Source: Halobacteriovorax vibrionivorans (GTDB lineage: Bacteria > Bdellovibrionota > Bacteriovoracia > Bacteriovoracales > Bacteriovoracaceae). From it: DNA of 64,000 bases. This document shows, piece by piece, positions 1 through 8,826 of this stretch (the stretch's first letter is position 1; each line of letters starts with the position of its first letter). The DNA lies in NCBI RefSeq assembly GCF_003346865.1, contig NZ_QDKL01000001.1, forward strand, positions 1,054,001-1,118,000, given 5' to 3'. The translations under genes were made by a program, and so were the position numbers. Under the pieces are notes generated by a model. That model had not been told where the DNA came from. It saw nothing but the letters and a program-made list of their open reading frames with translations, and ran no database searches.

Positions 1-557
1 TAAGAGAGTTATCAGTACAGGCAGCATCGGATACTATCGGTGATACTGAACGTGGTTTCTTGGATAAAGAATATCAGCAATTGGTAGAAGAGGTTGATCG
101 TATTGCAGAGTCAACAAAGTTTGGTTCTATTAGCCTCTTAAATGGATCTGGTTCAGAAATGGACATTCAGGTTGGTACATTTGCTGGAGAAAGTGGTCAG
201 ATTCAATACGACCCTTCTCAAACGAATGCAACAGCTTCAGCTCTTAATATCTCAGGGCTAAGTGTTTCATCTAAGGATGATGCTAGATCATCGATGGAAA
301 ATGTCGATGAGGCGATTACAAGTCTTTCTGAGCAACGTGCAAATTTAGGTGCGATTCAGTCGAGACTACAGTCGTCAGTTAATAATTTAGAGATTCAATC
401 AACGAATCTAGATGCTTCTAGGTCTGTTATTGAAGATGCTGACGTGGCATATGAGTCATCACAATTAGCGTCGGCCAATATTTCTAAGCAAGCTGGTGTT
501 TCTTCATTAGTACAAGCGAATAACCTAAATTCGCAAGCGCTTAGATTAGTAGGTTAA
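1..557 (+). CDS. fliC: Flagellin, C-terminal part (5' end outside window)
   Basis: The reading frame is open from base 3, so the gene begins before the window. The visible 185 residues start with RELSVQAASDTIGDTERG and continue with an LVEEVDRIAESTKFG segment, the classic end of the flagellin N-terminal D1 helix. A short variable domain follows (around residues 45-90), then the conserved C-terminal D1/D0 helices ending in a QANNLNSQALRLVG-type tail. The central domain is short, so this is a small flagellin of roughly 270-280 residues. It is the filament subunit, exported by the flagellar type III apparatus. The fliD-fliS-chaperone genes lie on the opposite strand about 9.5 kb away, with sugar-transfer genes between. 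Family assignment is very safe; which paralogue it is cannot be told. Confidence 0.96.
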   Translation, partial: RELSVQAASDTIGDTERGFLDKEYQQLVEEVDRIAESTKFGSISLLNGSGSEMDIQVGTFAGESGQIQYDPSQTNATASALNISGLSVSSKDDARSSMENVDEAITSLSEQRANLGAIQSRLQSSVNNLEIQSTNLDASRSVIEDADVAYESSQLASANISKQAGVSSLVQANNLNSQALRLVG

Positions 558-577
558 TAATAATTTTGGAGTAGCGT

Positions 578-637
578 GGGGGAAGATCCCCCCTCCTTTC
601 TTAAATAGGCTCAGGAATAGTTCTTGGGCCTATTTTA
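578..637 (+). terminator. Tandem hairpins ending the flagellin transcript
   Basis: Two stem-loops follow the flagellin stop. The first pairs GGGGG (578-582) with CCCCC (588-593). The second pairs AAATAGGC (603-610) with GCCTATTT (628-635) and runs into a T-rich stretch. The second has the form of a rho-independent terminator; the first may protect the 3' end. The next gene starts only a few bases later, at 642. Confidence 0.75.
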
Positions 638-641
638 ATAG

Positions 642-1322
642 ATGGTTGATATGGATAAAAATAAGTTTGAACAAGATATTATTGAGTCAATTAACGAGGA
701 TAATGAAGTTATTATCTGGGATGTAATTGAAAATAATATTCTTAGACTTCCCGTTAAGTTTAAGAGTCTCAACTCCTTTGCATCTAAATTATTTCTTACA
801 ATAGAAGATGGACTTAAAGATAGCTTGGCCCATTTTTTAAGAGGTCCGGGACTACTTAAGTTTTACATACCTGAGCTTCAGTTAGCGTTTGTGAGTGAAT
901 TAAATGCTGTTCATGGGACATCCTTAGAAGTTTCATATCCAGTAAAAGAAAAACGACTCGAAAGAAGGGAGCATAAGAGGTTTGAGCCTTTAACTCCACA
1001 TTATGCAAAATTTCAAAACCTTAAATATGAAATATACGACATAAGTAAAGGCGGACTTTCTATTGTTTTAGGCTCTTCGCAATATGAACAATTATTTCAA
1101 TTAAAGAATGATACATTGAATTTTACAATCGAATTCGCAAAAGAATCAGTTCATGTAAAAGGGAAGGTTGTTGATACGAAGAAGATTAAGCCTTATCAAA
1201 TTTCACGATTTCCCTATGGTGCATATCGTTTAGCTGTTCAAGTTGAGGATAATTCAGGATACAAAAAGGAAGTGAAAAAGCTTCAAGATGGCTGTGATAA
1301 GCTTTTAAAAGATCTTCTTTGA
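642..1322 (+). CDS. PilZ-domain protein (putative c-di-GMP receptor)
   Basis: A 226-residue soluble protein. The C-terminal half carries the PilZ signature: basic RRxxxR-type residues around 103-108 (ERREHKRF), then YDISKGGLSIVL about 30 residues on, matching the D/NxSxxG motif. PilZ domains bind cyclic di-GMP and change the behaviour of a partner; the two motifs needed for binding are both present. The N-terminal 100 residues are not recognised and may be a YcgR-like partner domain. It follows the flagellin gene after a terminator, and PilZ proteins often modulate motility. That role is inferred from context. The ATG at 642 is used; a second ATG lies three codons downstream. Confidence 0.82.
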   Translation: MVDMDKNKFEQDIIESINEDNEVIIWDVIENNILRLPVKFKSLNSFASKLFLTIEDGLKDSLAHFLRGPGLLKFYIPELQLAFVSELNAVHGTSLEVSYPVKEKRLERREHKRFEPLTPHYAKFQNLKYEIYDISKGGLSIVLGSSQYEQLFQLKNDTLNFTIEFAKESVHVKGKVVDTKKIKPYQISRFPYGAYRLAVQVEDNSGYKKEVKKLQDGCDKLLKDLL

Positions 1323-1354
1323 TTATTGGATGAAATCTTCTATGATTAATTAAT

Positions 1355-2074
1355 ATGGCCGATTATGTAATTTCAGATATTCATGTCAAATGGGATATGA
1401 CCAATTCTGAACCACTTAAAAAATTCTTAGAAATTGACTTTAAACCAGAAGATCGTATTTATTTTCTAGGAGATATATTTGATTTAATGGTGGGAAGCTA
1501 TGATGAGTATGAGGGACACTATGATTGGTTCTTTACTCGTATAAAAGAATTAGCAAAGGCCGGTCTTAAAATATTCTATATCCAAGGTAATCACGACTTT
1601 CATATTGAAGAGCTCTTGGCCAAGAGTGGGATAATAGTAAAATCTAAGCCTTTTGTTGAAATTATCAACGGCCAGAAGGTTCTCTTTTGTCATGGTGACG
1701 AAATTGAAATTGAAAATTTTAATTACAAAATATGGCGTGCATTTATTAGAAGTTATCCATTGGCCTTAATTTCAAAATATATTTTCAATTATAAAATTGT
1801 GAAAAAAATTGGGGATTATTTATCTCAAAAAAGTAGAAATAGAAATGAGAAACGCTACGGAGAAACTCAAAAAAACGATCATATACGTGATAAGTTTCGT
1901 CAATCTGCTTTGATTGCCAGTAAAAGTTATAATGTCGACATTATAATATGTGGCCATAGTCATTATATGGATAGTTACCATGGTGATAGTTTTGAATATT
2001 ATAATTGTGGTTTTGTACCTGCTACAATGAAATACTTAAAAATTACAGAAAGGTATGAATTATTACCGCTCTAA
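1355..2074 (+). CDS. lpxH: UDP-2,3-diacylglucosamine hydrolase-like metallophosphoesterase
   Basis: A 239-residue calcineurin-like metallophosphoesterase of LpxH size. All metal-binding blocks are visible: DxH (D8, H10), GDxxD (G39-D43), GNHD (78-81), HGD (113-115) and GHSH (200-203). LpxH cleaves UDP-2,3-diacylglucosamine to lipid X in lipid A synthesis at the inner face of the cytoplasmic membrane. The start of the protein and the length match LpxH, but LpxH and related UDP-diacylglucosamine phosphatases are hard to separate from other phosphoesterases by eye. It is not in an lpx operon: the neighbours are a PilZ gene and a convergent NAD kinase gene whose stop lies five bases away. The family is certain, the substrate likely. 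Confidence 0.75.
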   Translation: MADYVISDIHVKWDMTNSEPLKKFLEIDFKPEDRIYFLGDIFDLMVGSYDEYEGHYDWFFTRIKELAKAGLKIFYIQGNHDFHIEELLAKSGIIVKSKPFVEIINGQKVLFCHGDEIEIENFNYKIWRAFIRSYPLALISKYIFNYKIVKKIGDYLSQKSRNRNEKRYGETQKNDHIRDKFRQSALIASKSYNVDIIICGHSHYMDSYHGDSFEYYNCGFVPATMKYLKITERYELLPL

Positions 2075-2079
2075 GCTTC

Positions 2080-2976
2080 CTAGCGATGCCCATACTTAAA
2101 CTTTTCTTTTAATGTCCTAAAATAATTTCTTTCTTCATTAGCATAGAAGTTTACATAATGTGTTCTTGATTTTTTAATGACAACTTCATCTTTGGCCTCT
2201 AAGCGAAATTCTTCCTGCCCATCAATTGTTAAGTAGATATCGTCATGTCCTCTTGGAATTATGATACTGATTACTTCACTGTCAGGTAAGACCATTGGCC
2301 GATGTGTTAAGGCGTGTGGACAAATAGGGGTAAGGACAACTCCTTTTACACTAGGGTGAAGAATTGGCCCGTTGGCCGCTAGTGAATAGGCCGTTGATCC
2401 AATTGGTGTGCTCACGATTAGTCCGTCACCTGCAAGATTGTATATACTTTGACCATTGGACTCTAGTTCTAAATTAAACATTCTAGAAATACCCGATTTA
2501 GTTATAACAGCATCGTTAAGAAAGTTGAACGTAAACGGTTTCTTACCCTTTCGTTGTATCTGAGCTTGATACATTTGAACTTTTCTTGTCTTAAGTTTGC
2601 CCTTTAGCGCAAGCTCTAGTCCATCGTAAAAGTCTTGTTTGGAAAACTCTGCAATAAAACCAAGGTTGCCCATATTGATTCCAAAGATATTAACTTTCTT
2701 AATGTTTTTACCTCTGGCTATTCCAATAAGTGTGCCATCGCCACCCATTGTTATAATTAGTTTACATTTTTTAGATATTTCATCTCGATGAATATAATTA
2801 AAATTCTTAGTTGTTGAGCCTTTGAATATCTTCTCTATTCTGCTCTTTTGAGAGTCTTCAAAGAAAATATCAACCTTTCTTCTCTTAAGCCAATTGGTAA
2901 GGTTAGGTAGTACTGTATTAAACTCAGTAATTACTTTTGGTTTTAGAATGATAGCTACTTTATTTATTGTGGCCAT
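2080..2976 (-). CDS. nadK: NAD kinase
   Basis: A 298-residue NAD kinase, which phosphorylates NAD to NADP in the cytoplasm. The GGDGT motif (78-82, with catalytic D80) is followed by NLGFIAEFS and the second signature GSTAYSLAANGPI, then the C-terminal beta-sandwich with YLTIDGQE. Length is normal for the family. It is the last gene of the minus-strand series, eight bases after the response regulator gene, and ends five bases from the convergent lpxH-like gene. No obvious functional link to the signalling genes upstream is visible. Co-transcription with them is inferred from spacing. Confidence 0.95.
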   Translation of the reverse strand: MATINKVAIILKPKVITEFNTVLPNLTNWLKRRKVDIFFEDSQKSRIEKIFKGSTTKNFNYIHRDEISKKCKLIITMGGDGTLIGIARGKNIKKVNIFGINMGNLGFIAEFSKQDFYDGLELALKGKLKTRKVQMYQAQIQRKGKKPFTFNFLNDAVITKSGISRMFNLELESNGQSIYNLAGDGLIVSTPIGSTAYSLAANGPILHPSVKGVVLTPICPHALTHRPMVLPDSEVISIIIPRGHDDIYLTIDGQEEFRLEAKDEVVIKKSRTHYVNFYANEERNYFRTLKEKFKYGHR

Positions 2977-2983
2977 GCTTACC

Positions 2984-3340
2984 TCAGCTTAGAACTTCAT
3001 TTATAAATTGATTGATATCGTTAAAAGGTTTTTGTATGACCTTACAACCATATAATGAAGCTTTTTGTACAATCTGATCAGAACTATATGCCGTAATAAT
3101 ATAAAATAAATTGGCAATCTCATCTTCGTTATACTTTGTTTTCGATTCTTCTATTATATCAAATCCAGTGATATCTTGAAGCATTAAATCACAAATGATT
3201 TTGTCGTATGAATTATTTTTAATTAATTCAATTGCTTCTTTGCCGCTAGCGGTCGATTCAACCTCTGCACTTTTACGCTTTAATAAAGTTGAGATGGTTT
3301 TTTGTATTAGTAGTTCGTCTTCAATGACTAATATTTTCAA
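2984..3340 (-). CDS. Single-domain response regulator (CheY-like receiver)
   Basis: A 118-residue protein consisting only of a receiver domain. The acidic pair E7/D8, phospho-acceptor D51 (ICDLML), T83 (IITAYS) and K104 (IQKPF) are all present, so it should be phosphorylatable. There is no output domain, so it acts as a CheY- or Spo0F-type diffusible regulator. Its start overlaps the stop of the histidine kinase gene by four bases (ATGA), which indicates translational coupling and a cognate pair. The target is unknown; flagellar or glycosylation control is a guess from the upstream genes. Confidence 0.9.
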   Translation of the reverse strand: MKILVIEDELLIQKTISTLLKRKSAEVESTASGKEAIELIKNNSYDKIICDLMLQDITGFDIIEESKTKYNEDEIANLFYIITAYSSDQIVQKASLYGCKVIQKPFNDINQFINEVLS

Positions 3341-4824
3341 AACGATACCTTTGGAAGTGTTAATCTAAATTTCGCACCAAAGTCTACATCCATTAGATTA
3401 ATATCTCCATTAATCTTCTTTAAAAGATTTTTACATATGGCCAGTCCTAAGCCTGTGCCTGTTTCTTTAGTTGTAAAGAAAGGGGTGAAAATCTTATTTT
3501 TTATATTCTCAGGAATTCCGTTACCATTATCCATAATGTCGATATGTATATCATTATTATTTTCAATGACTTTAATTTCTATTTTACCATTATCAACATT
3601 TTCATTTGTGAGTGCTTGAGAACTGTTAATAAGTAGATTAAATATAACCTGACTCAATAGAGTACCATTGCTTTTTATTTCAATGTCATTTTCCATATCA
3701 AAGACAACTCGATGTGCTCTTGATTCAGATTTCGTTAATGTAATAGTTTCGTTAATTAAACTTTTTAAAGAAATCAGAGCTAGTTTCTCATCGTCTTTAT
3801 AGAGATTTGAAAATTCTTGTATAATTGCTTGTGATCTTTTCACACTATTAGATATGTGCGACAGCGTATCTTTAACATCAAAGTCATTAGTTTGATCCAT
3901 TAAGAGAGTGTGTGAAAGATCAATTCCAAACAGAGGATTACTCAATTCGTGTCTGAGAGTATTTAATAATTCACCCATGAGAAGAATTCTTTCATGGTGA
4001 AGAGAGCTCGTATCGTGTTGTGCAGCTTCCAAGTCCTCTTCTGTGATTGAATTACCTTCATCATTAAAGATCACTGTTTTTATGGGGAAATTATTTATTA
4101 CATTTGCTTTTTCAAGTTCTACTTTCTTCTTGCTAACACTAGTTATGATTTTAAAGATTTTTGGTATTTGCTTAATTATGTAATTGTTAAACTTAAGGCG
4201 GTCATCGTCTGATAAAGGAAAAAGGTCATCTCTTGAGAGTAAAAATATTGTATTAAAATCTCTAAATGAGAGCTCTTTAGCAAGAAAGTGCCCATCAAGC
4301 TTAATATGTTTATTAAGCAGCTCTTTTTGATCAAAAGACTTATTTTTACTTTTTCTAACCTTGGTAAAAAGAGTGTTGAAAAACGCTGGGTCTTCAAAGC
4401 TTTCATAATACTCGCTATTTTTATATGAAAGAGAGTAGATATTTGTAGTTCCCTTTTCGTGAATTAGTACCTGTGAAGAAGAAAAGCCTGGAAGCTCTGG
4501 TGTATTGGTAAATGATTTAACTAGGGTGCGAAGATTGTCTTTCTTCTTAAATTCGTACTCTTTTGAGAAGTCATTTTCAAGAATAGAGCTTGTGTTAATA
4601 AGTTTAATTAATAAATCATGTACGTTTTGTAAGGTGAATTTTTGATCATTTATCTTTGCTACAACTTTATTGTTCTTAGCAGATAGGAGAAGTTGAGAGT
4701 TCTTTTTCGCAAGTAAATTAGAAAGTCCATCTTGATTTAAATACTCCAAGATGGACTTTTCTAAATAAATATTTAGATGTTGATTTTCGATTGTTGAATT
4801 AGAGGTATTGCTTTTTCTTTCCAC
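3337..4824 (-). CDS. Soluble sensor histidine kinase
   Basis: A 495-residue protein with no membrane segment. The C-terminal half is a full histidine kinase: H-box LRHELSNPL with phospho-acceptor H292, N-box NLLINSSQAL, G1 DNGNGIP, and G2 TGTGLGLAICKNLL. The first 270 residues are an unrecognised, charged sensory region. It phosphorylates itself and presumably the overlapping receiver protein encoded downstream. The furthest start is a GTG at 4824 with no clear ribosome binding site, overlapping the upstream gene by 52 bases. A later start, such as the TTG at 4749, is possible and would not change the kinase domain. Family certain, signal and start uncertain. Confidence 0.9.
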   Translation of the reverse strand: MERKSNTSNSTIENQHLNIYLEKSILEYLNQDGLSNLLAKKNSQLLLSAKNNKVVAKINDQKFTLQNVHDLLIKLINTSSILENDFSKEYEFKKKDNLRTLVKSFTNTPELPGFSSSQVLIHEKGTTNIYSLSYKNSEYYESFEDPAFFNTLFTKVRKSKNKSFDQKELLNKHIKLDGHFLAKELSFRDFNTIFLLSRDDLFPLSDDDRLKFNNYIIKQIPKIFKIITSVSKKKVELEKANVINNFPIKTVIFNDEGNSITEEDLEAAQHDTSSLHHERILLMGELLNTLRHELSNPLFGIDLSHTLLMDQTNDFDVKDTLSHISNSVKRSQAIIQEFSNLYKDDEKLALISLKSLINETITLTKSESRAHRVVFDMENDIEIKSNGTLLSQVIFNLLINSSQALTNENVDNGKIEIKVIENNNDIHIDIMDNGNGIPENIKNKIFTPFFTTKETGTGLGLAICKNLLKKINGDINLMDVDFGAKFRLTLPKVSF

Positions 4825-5396
4825 TGTTTTAGATTATCCATTAGTTCGTACTCTAGCAAGTCAGAAAGCATAACGATATCGTTCTTCTCTCTAGCTGGAA
4901 CTAGGGCCTTAATAACTGAAAACAGGTGGATTTCAAGGTTTTTAACCATTTCATTGTCTGCGAAGAATTCTGGATTACCTTTTCTGGCAGTAGCATGAAT
5001 TCTTGTGATTAAATGGATATATAGCTCTAAAACTTCAATTAGATCAGCAAAGTATAAGTTTGCTTCATCTATATTGCCTTTGTTAAATTCTGCAGTTGTA
5101 ATGATTATCTTATCTAATAATTGATCAATATATCCAAGACAATCATCAAGTGCTTCAAATGCAATCTCATAAGAGTTTTGAATTCTTAGGCTTGGGTAGT
5201 TTAATTCTGCAAGAGTATTATCGAGAACCTCTTCAACGTGATTTAACGCATAAGTTTCTCCATCAATTACAACTGCTGTAATTGATTCATTATTAGACAG
5301 TCCCCCGTCACTTTCAACTGCGCTAATCGCTTGGCGTAGCGTGATAATATCCCCATCGAGAGAAAAGCTATCATTTCCTAGTTCTAAAGTAATCAT
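4773..5396 (-). CDS. Hypothetical helical protein of the glycosylation/signalling operon
   Basis: A 207-residue protein I do not recognise. Residues 1-60 look like a small beta-rich segment (ITLELGNDSFSLDGD). Residues 70-205 are predicted helical with acidic and hydrophobic repeats, suggesting a four-helix-type domain. There is no signal peptide or membrane segment. The start overlaps the stop of the upstream glycosyltransferase gene by four bases (ATGA), and the 3' end runs 52 bases into the kinase frame. It is therefore tightly coupled to both modules and could link sugar transfer or flagellar export to the kinase; that is inference only. Confidence 0.75.
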   Translation of the reverse strand: MITLELGNDSFSLDGDIITLRQAISAVESDGGLSNNESITAVVIDGETYALNHVEEVLDNTLAELNYPSLRIQNSYEIAFEALDDCLGYIDQLLDKIIITTAEFNKGNIDEANLYFADLIEVLELYIHLITRIHATARKGNPEFFADNEMVKNLEIHLFSVIKALVPAREKNDIVMLSDLLEYELMDNLKQWKEKAIPLIQQSKINI

Positions 5397-7033
5397 ACGT
5401 TATCCCTTGCAGCTTCCGGCTGCTTTTTAATAAGAGAGCACTTTTCAAAAAACTCATAGAGCACACTACAAAGTAGTGAGACTTCGTTGTAAGTAAAGAA
5501 TGCTGACTCTGATAATTTTACTAAATTATGTCCTTGTAGATTGTTTTTCGCTACTTTGGCGTAATCGACAACTGGTGCTAGTAGAGGATATGAGCTTAGT
5601 ATCATATCACTAAGAGTGTCGACTTCATCAAGCTTTGCAGAAAACTTCTTAATTTCTTCGAGGCTTGGTGTGTTTTTACTGATTTCTTCAATAATGTATC
5701 TTGAGTACTTTTTACCAAATTCTGAAAGCTCAAATAGTGCCTCAATACCTTTTGTATGAGACATTAACTGTGCTTTAGCTTCACTATTAATAACAGGGAT
5801 ATCCATGCTAATGTTAGCTTCAGTAATAATGCTAGACCACGCAATGTGATAGAAATTTCGCATAATCTCTTTTGCATTTTGTTCCTTGTGTAAAAGTTCG
5901 TTAATTGTAACATCACCATTTGCAAGCATATCTGTTTTGTAGAGGTTTAACTTGTTTATAGAAAGTGTAGAGCAGCTATTGTGTAGCTCTTCTATATTAA
6001 TTAAGTTCTTTTTAAGTAGTTGCTCAATACATTGATAAGTTACGTTATATGGTAATTCATCACTTTTTTGTCTTGGTGCCAGATTGTAGTTATCAAGTGC
6101 ATATGGAGTGGTTTCATGAGGTCTAACAGGTCCTAGTGAGATTGTAAGAGACTTTACATTCTTATAGCTCAATAAGTTACCAATCATTGAATCGTGTCCA
6201 ACGAATAGGTAGTTTTGATCAACTTTTTCATAAAGCTCTTGTAACTCTAAACCTAACCATTGATCGACTCTATCTTTAAATGAGGATAGAAGCTCTGAGT
6301 TTAGGATCTCTTCAGTCTTTGTCTTATCTAAAGAACTTCCACAGATAATCACTTTAGTGTCTTTGTTTCTTTTTAAAGTTTGATAGATTACTTCCACCCA
6401 TCTATTCGAAGTCCATTGTTTAGACTCCTGTGAAGTGAATGGGTGAATAAGAACATGACTTTTTTCTTCATTTGAATATTCTTTATTACTCAAGTGAGTC
6501 ATTTTCTTATTAACACCAATGATGTTTGCAAATAAGTCAACAAGGTTAAATGGGTTGAGATCTCCTCTCATAACTGTTGAGTATAGGTATTGTGACCACT
6601 TATCCTGAAGTACTCTTTCATGCATTAGGTTAAAGTATGGTCCAACCTTGTTTTCAGATTTAATAAGTGTGTGAAGATATGTTGATGATTTAGAAAAAGC
6701 AAGATTGATAGATACATCAATTCTTTCTTCATTTATCTGAGTCATTTGTTTTTTTAGATTAGATAGAGCGTCTTTCGAACTATCAGCTCCAACCATGGCA
6801 GATTTATGATCAATTTGAATGATCTTATCAAAATACTTATTAAGTATGAATTTAATTGGTTCACTAAACTTCTTTCTTGCAATTAAGATGACTCGAAATT
6901 CAGGATGATTTTCTTTCATGAGTCTTATTGCATGTGTTGTTTGTAGAAGATCTCCAATTCTTGTCGTTTGGATAATCGCAATTGTCTTTTTTACTTCATC
7001 AGAATGATCATTTTGTGTTTTGATTGCGTTCAT
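5393..7033 (-). CDS. Glycosyltransferase family 9 protein with long C-terminal extension
   Basis: About 546 residues. The first 340 form a family-9 (heptosyltransferase-like) fold: an N-terminal IAIIQTTRIGDLLQTTHAIR segment, a central HPFTSQESKQWTSNRW nucleotide-sugar region, and a GHDSMIGNLLS segment followed by LGPVRPHETTPY. Such enzymes move sugars from nucleotide donors. Usual members are about 350 residues; here 200 mainly helical residues follow. I prefer the ATG at 7033 because AGAGG lies five bases before it and it comes directly after the stop of a small upstream gene; an in-frame ATG at 7069 would overlap that gene. The neighbours (second GT9, Maf-like gene, fliDS, flagellin) suggest modification of flagellar protein rather than lipopolysaccharide. 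Substrate unknown. Confidence 0.83.
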   Translation of the reverse strand: MNAIKTQNDHSDEVKKTIAIIQTTRIGDLLQTTHAIRLMKENHPEFRVILIARKKFSEPIKFILNKYFDKIIQIDHKSAMVGADSSKDALSNLKKQMTQINEERIDVSINLAFSKSSTYLHTLIKSENKVGPYFNLMHERVLQDKWSQYLYSTVMRGDLNPFNLVDLFANIIGVNKKMTHLSNKEYSNEEKSHVLIHPFTSQESKQWTSNRWVEVIYQTLKRNKDTKVIICGSSLDKTKTEEILNSELLSSFKDRVDQWLGLELQELYEKVDQNYLFVGHDSMIGNLLSYKNVKSLTISLGPVRPHETTPYALDNYNLAPRQKSDELPYNVTYQCIEQLLKKNLINIEELHNSCSTLSINKLNLYKTDMLANGDVTINELLHKEQNAKEIMRNFYHIAWSSIITEANISMDIPVINSEAKAQLMSHTKGIEALFELSEFGKKYSRYIIEEISKNTPSLEEIKKFSAKLDEVDTLSDMILSSYPLLAPVVDYAKVAKNNLQGHNLVKLSESAFFTYNEVSLLCSVLYEFFEKCSLIKKQPEAARDNV

Positions 7034-7041
7034 AAATACCT

Positions 7042-7185
7042 CTATTGCTCTTCTTCTAGGATTGAACATAGGTATAAAAAGGCCATGTCGTCCTCTTTTA
7101 GCGTCTCACGCTTTATTTGCAGCTCTTTTATTCTTTCTAATTCAGAAAAGAAGTCTTTTTTAAAGTTATTCTGATCTTGATTCAT
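7042..7185 (-). CDS. 47-residue protein between two glycosyltransferase genes
   Basis: A short frame beginning ATG-AAT-CAA-GAT at 7185 and ending TAG at 7042. It codes for a charged, probably helical peptide (MNQDQNNFKKDFFSELERI, later KRETLKEDDMAFLYL). An AAAGGA ribosome binding site lies eight bases before the start. It overlaps the upstream glycosyltransferase stop by 20 bases and ends eight bases before the next glycosyltransferase start. It fills the only gap between those two genes exactly, which argues that it is real. It resembles no family I know; a small accessory subunit or chaperone is possible. Confidence 0.6.
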   Translation of the reverse strand: MNQDQNNFKKDFFSELERIKELQIKRETLKEDDMAFLYLCSILEEEQ

Positions 7186-8812
7186 GTATAAAGTCCTTTG
7201 CCGATTCTGTGCGAATCTTGCTGCGATTTTCTCTTATGAGATTTGAAACTTCTTTGACTTGTTCAAATTGAATTTGTAAGTCGTTTTTAAGTCCAATTAG
7301 TGTATTTTCAATTTCTTCTATAGTCGGATTGTCTATATTACTTATTTTTGCTTTATAAAATAAGAAAGGTAGTGAACAGTAGTCAGACGCACTAGTTATA
7401 TAACGATTCATTTCTAACAACTTCTCATTCAGCTTTTGACTGTCTTTAGCTAAGGCCGTTTTTATTGCTGCTAATACATGACGAGATGATTTGATTAATT
7501 CACCTTGTGTTTGCTCTAGCCAGTTTGAAGTGAAGTTCAAGTTAGATTCGATTATCCCATGACTAGAAAGGCTTTTTCTTTCAATTTTTCTTAATATAAA
7601 GTCTCTTGAAAGATAACGAGAGATTTCAATCTCTGCATCAAAGCGTCCTTCAATATTTTTATAGAAAGTACCAACCTCATCATTCTCAGGTCGATAGACT
7701 GAGATTTCTTTGTTTTCTAACTTTGCATCTGTGAAACCTAGATAATATTTTTCAAGGCCATAAATGATATCATTAGCTTTTATAACTTCGTTACTTCTTA
7801 CTTGTTTTTCAGTGTGAACACTTGCTGTATATGTAAAATCACGATCTTTTAACCTTGGAGTCATAATAATACTCTCTGGGTTTACTGTTCCTTGTTTTAA
7901 AAATGGTGAAGGACCCATTGATAATTCTATTAAAGGAACATCGAGTATATCAGCGACATGCTTAATAGCTGTATCTGGAGTTACTAAAATATCGCAATTA
8001 ATTAATACAGAAGGAAGCGCCGTGAAGGGAGCCTCTATTGTTACTGCTTTCTTATCAAGTTCTGAATTAATTTTGTTCGCAAAATTTCTTTCTTCCGACG
8101 TTGGAGCAATTAATAGAAGTGGAATAGTATCAACTCGATTATTTAATTCATTAATAAGTTTGATAAGCTCACTTCTTTCGATCATCTTGCTGAGGTTAGA
8201 TGCCGTAAGCTGTAAACCAATTATTTTAGGATTATTTTTACTCTCTGATTTGCGCATCTTTAGGAAGTTTTGATGGCATACCTTATTGTATTCATTTGAA
8301 ACATTTAACGAGTTAAATGAGTTGTTTTCTTTTAAACAGCACATCTTGTGGTAAGTGTCATTAAAGTTTATAGGTGTATATTTTTGTTGAGTTAAAATAT
8401 CATTAAAAACAATAGACCATTCATTTGAATAATTTACATTACAATGTGTATCAAACTTTATGCCTTTGTATTCCTTTGCTAGGTAAGATGTAAGGCTTGT
8501 TGAAATTCGATCATTAGAATAATTGATAACTAAATTCCAACCCTTGTTAATTTCCTTAATCGTTTTACCAAATTCATCAAGAGCAAAGCCATCAGAATAT
8601 ATTTTATTCTTTTTATAACTAACAATTCTTTTACGATCGAGAGTGAAGATTTGCTTTATGCCACCTAGTGTTTGTGCAGAAGTTTCAAATTCTTTATTTA
8701 TTAGAATTGAAATATTTGAATCTGGGTGTTTGTATTTTAAAGAAGAGATGAGTCTTCCCATCTGAAAAATGTCACCATGTCGCTTGAAATTTATTATTAG
8801 TATATCTTTCAT
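7166..8812 (-). CDS. Second family-9 glycosyltransferase with long C-terminal extension
   Basis: 548 residues with the same architecture as the gene two positions downstream. It has an N-terminal ILIINFKRHGDIFQMGRLI segment and a strand-turn GLQLTASNLSKM in the donor-binding half. Then comes VTPDTAIKHVADILDVPLIELSMGP, matching the conserved PDTA/S-xxH-A block of heptosyltransferases, and roughly 200 helical C-terminal residues. The two are diverged paralogues or a recruited pair. It starts 14 bases downstream of the Maf-like gene. Family is well supported by motifs; that it glycosylates flagellin is inferred from position. Confidence 0.83.
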   Translation of the reverse strand: MKDILIINFKRHGDIFQMGRLISSLKYKHPDSNISILINKEFETSAQTLGGIKQIFTLDRKRIVSYKKNKIYSDGFALDEFGKTIKEINKGWNLVINYSNDRISTSLTSYLAKEYKGIKFDTHCNVNYSNEWSIVFNDILTQQKYTPINFNDTYHKMCCLKENNSFNSLNVSNEYNKVCHQNFLKMRKSESKNNPKIIGLQLTASNLSKMIERSELIKLINELNNRVDTIPLLLIAPTSEERNFANKINSELDKKAVTIEAPFTALPSVLINCDILVTPDTAIKHVADILDVPLIELSMGPSPFLKQGTVNPESIIMTPRLKDRDFTYTASVHTEKQVRSNEVIKANDIIYGLEKYYLGFTDAKLENKEISVYRPENDEVGTFYKNIEGRFDAEIEISRYLSRDFILRKIERKSLSSHGIIESNLNFTSNWLEQTQGELIKSSRHVLAAIKTALAKDSQKLNEKLLEMNRYITSASDYCSLPFLFYKAKISNIDNPTIEEIENTLIGLKNDLQIQFEQVKEVSNLIRENRSKIRTESAKDFIHESRSE

Positions 8813-8826
8813 CTTATCCTCGTGCC

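Noticed and set aside
3437-3619. Plus-strand frame in the histidine kinase gene
   Set aside because: Antisense to the conserved G-boxes; shadow.
5393-8812. Lipopolysaccharide core heptosyltransferases (waaC/waaF)
   Set aside because: The family fits, but length, the C-terminal extension and flagellar neighbours argue against core LPS synthesis.
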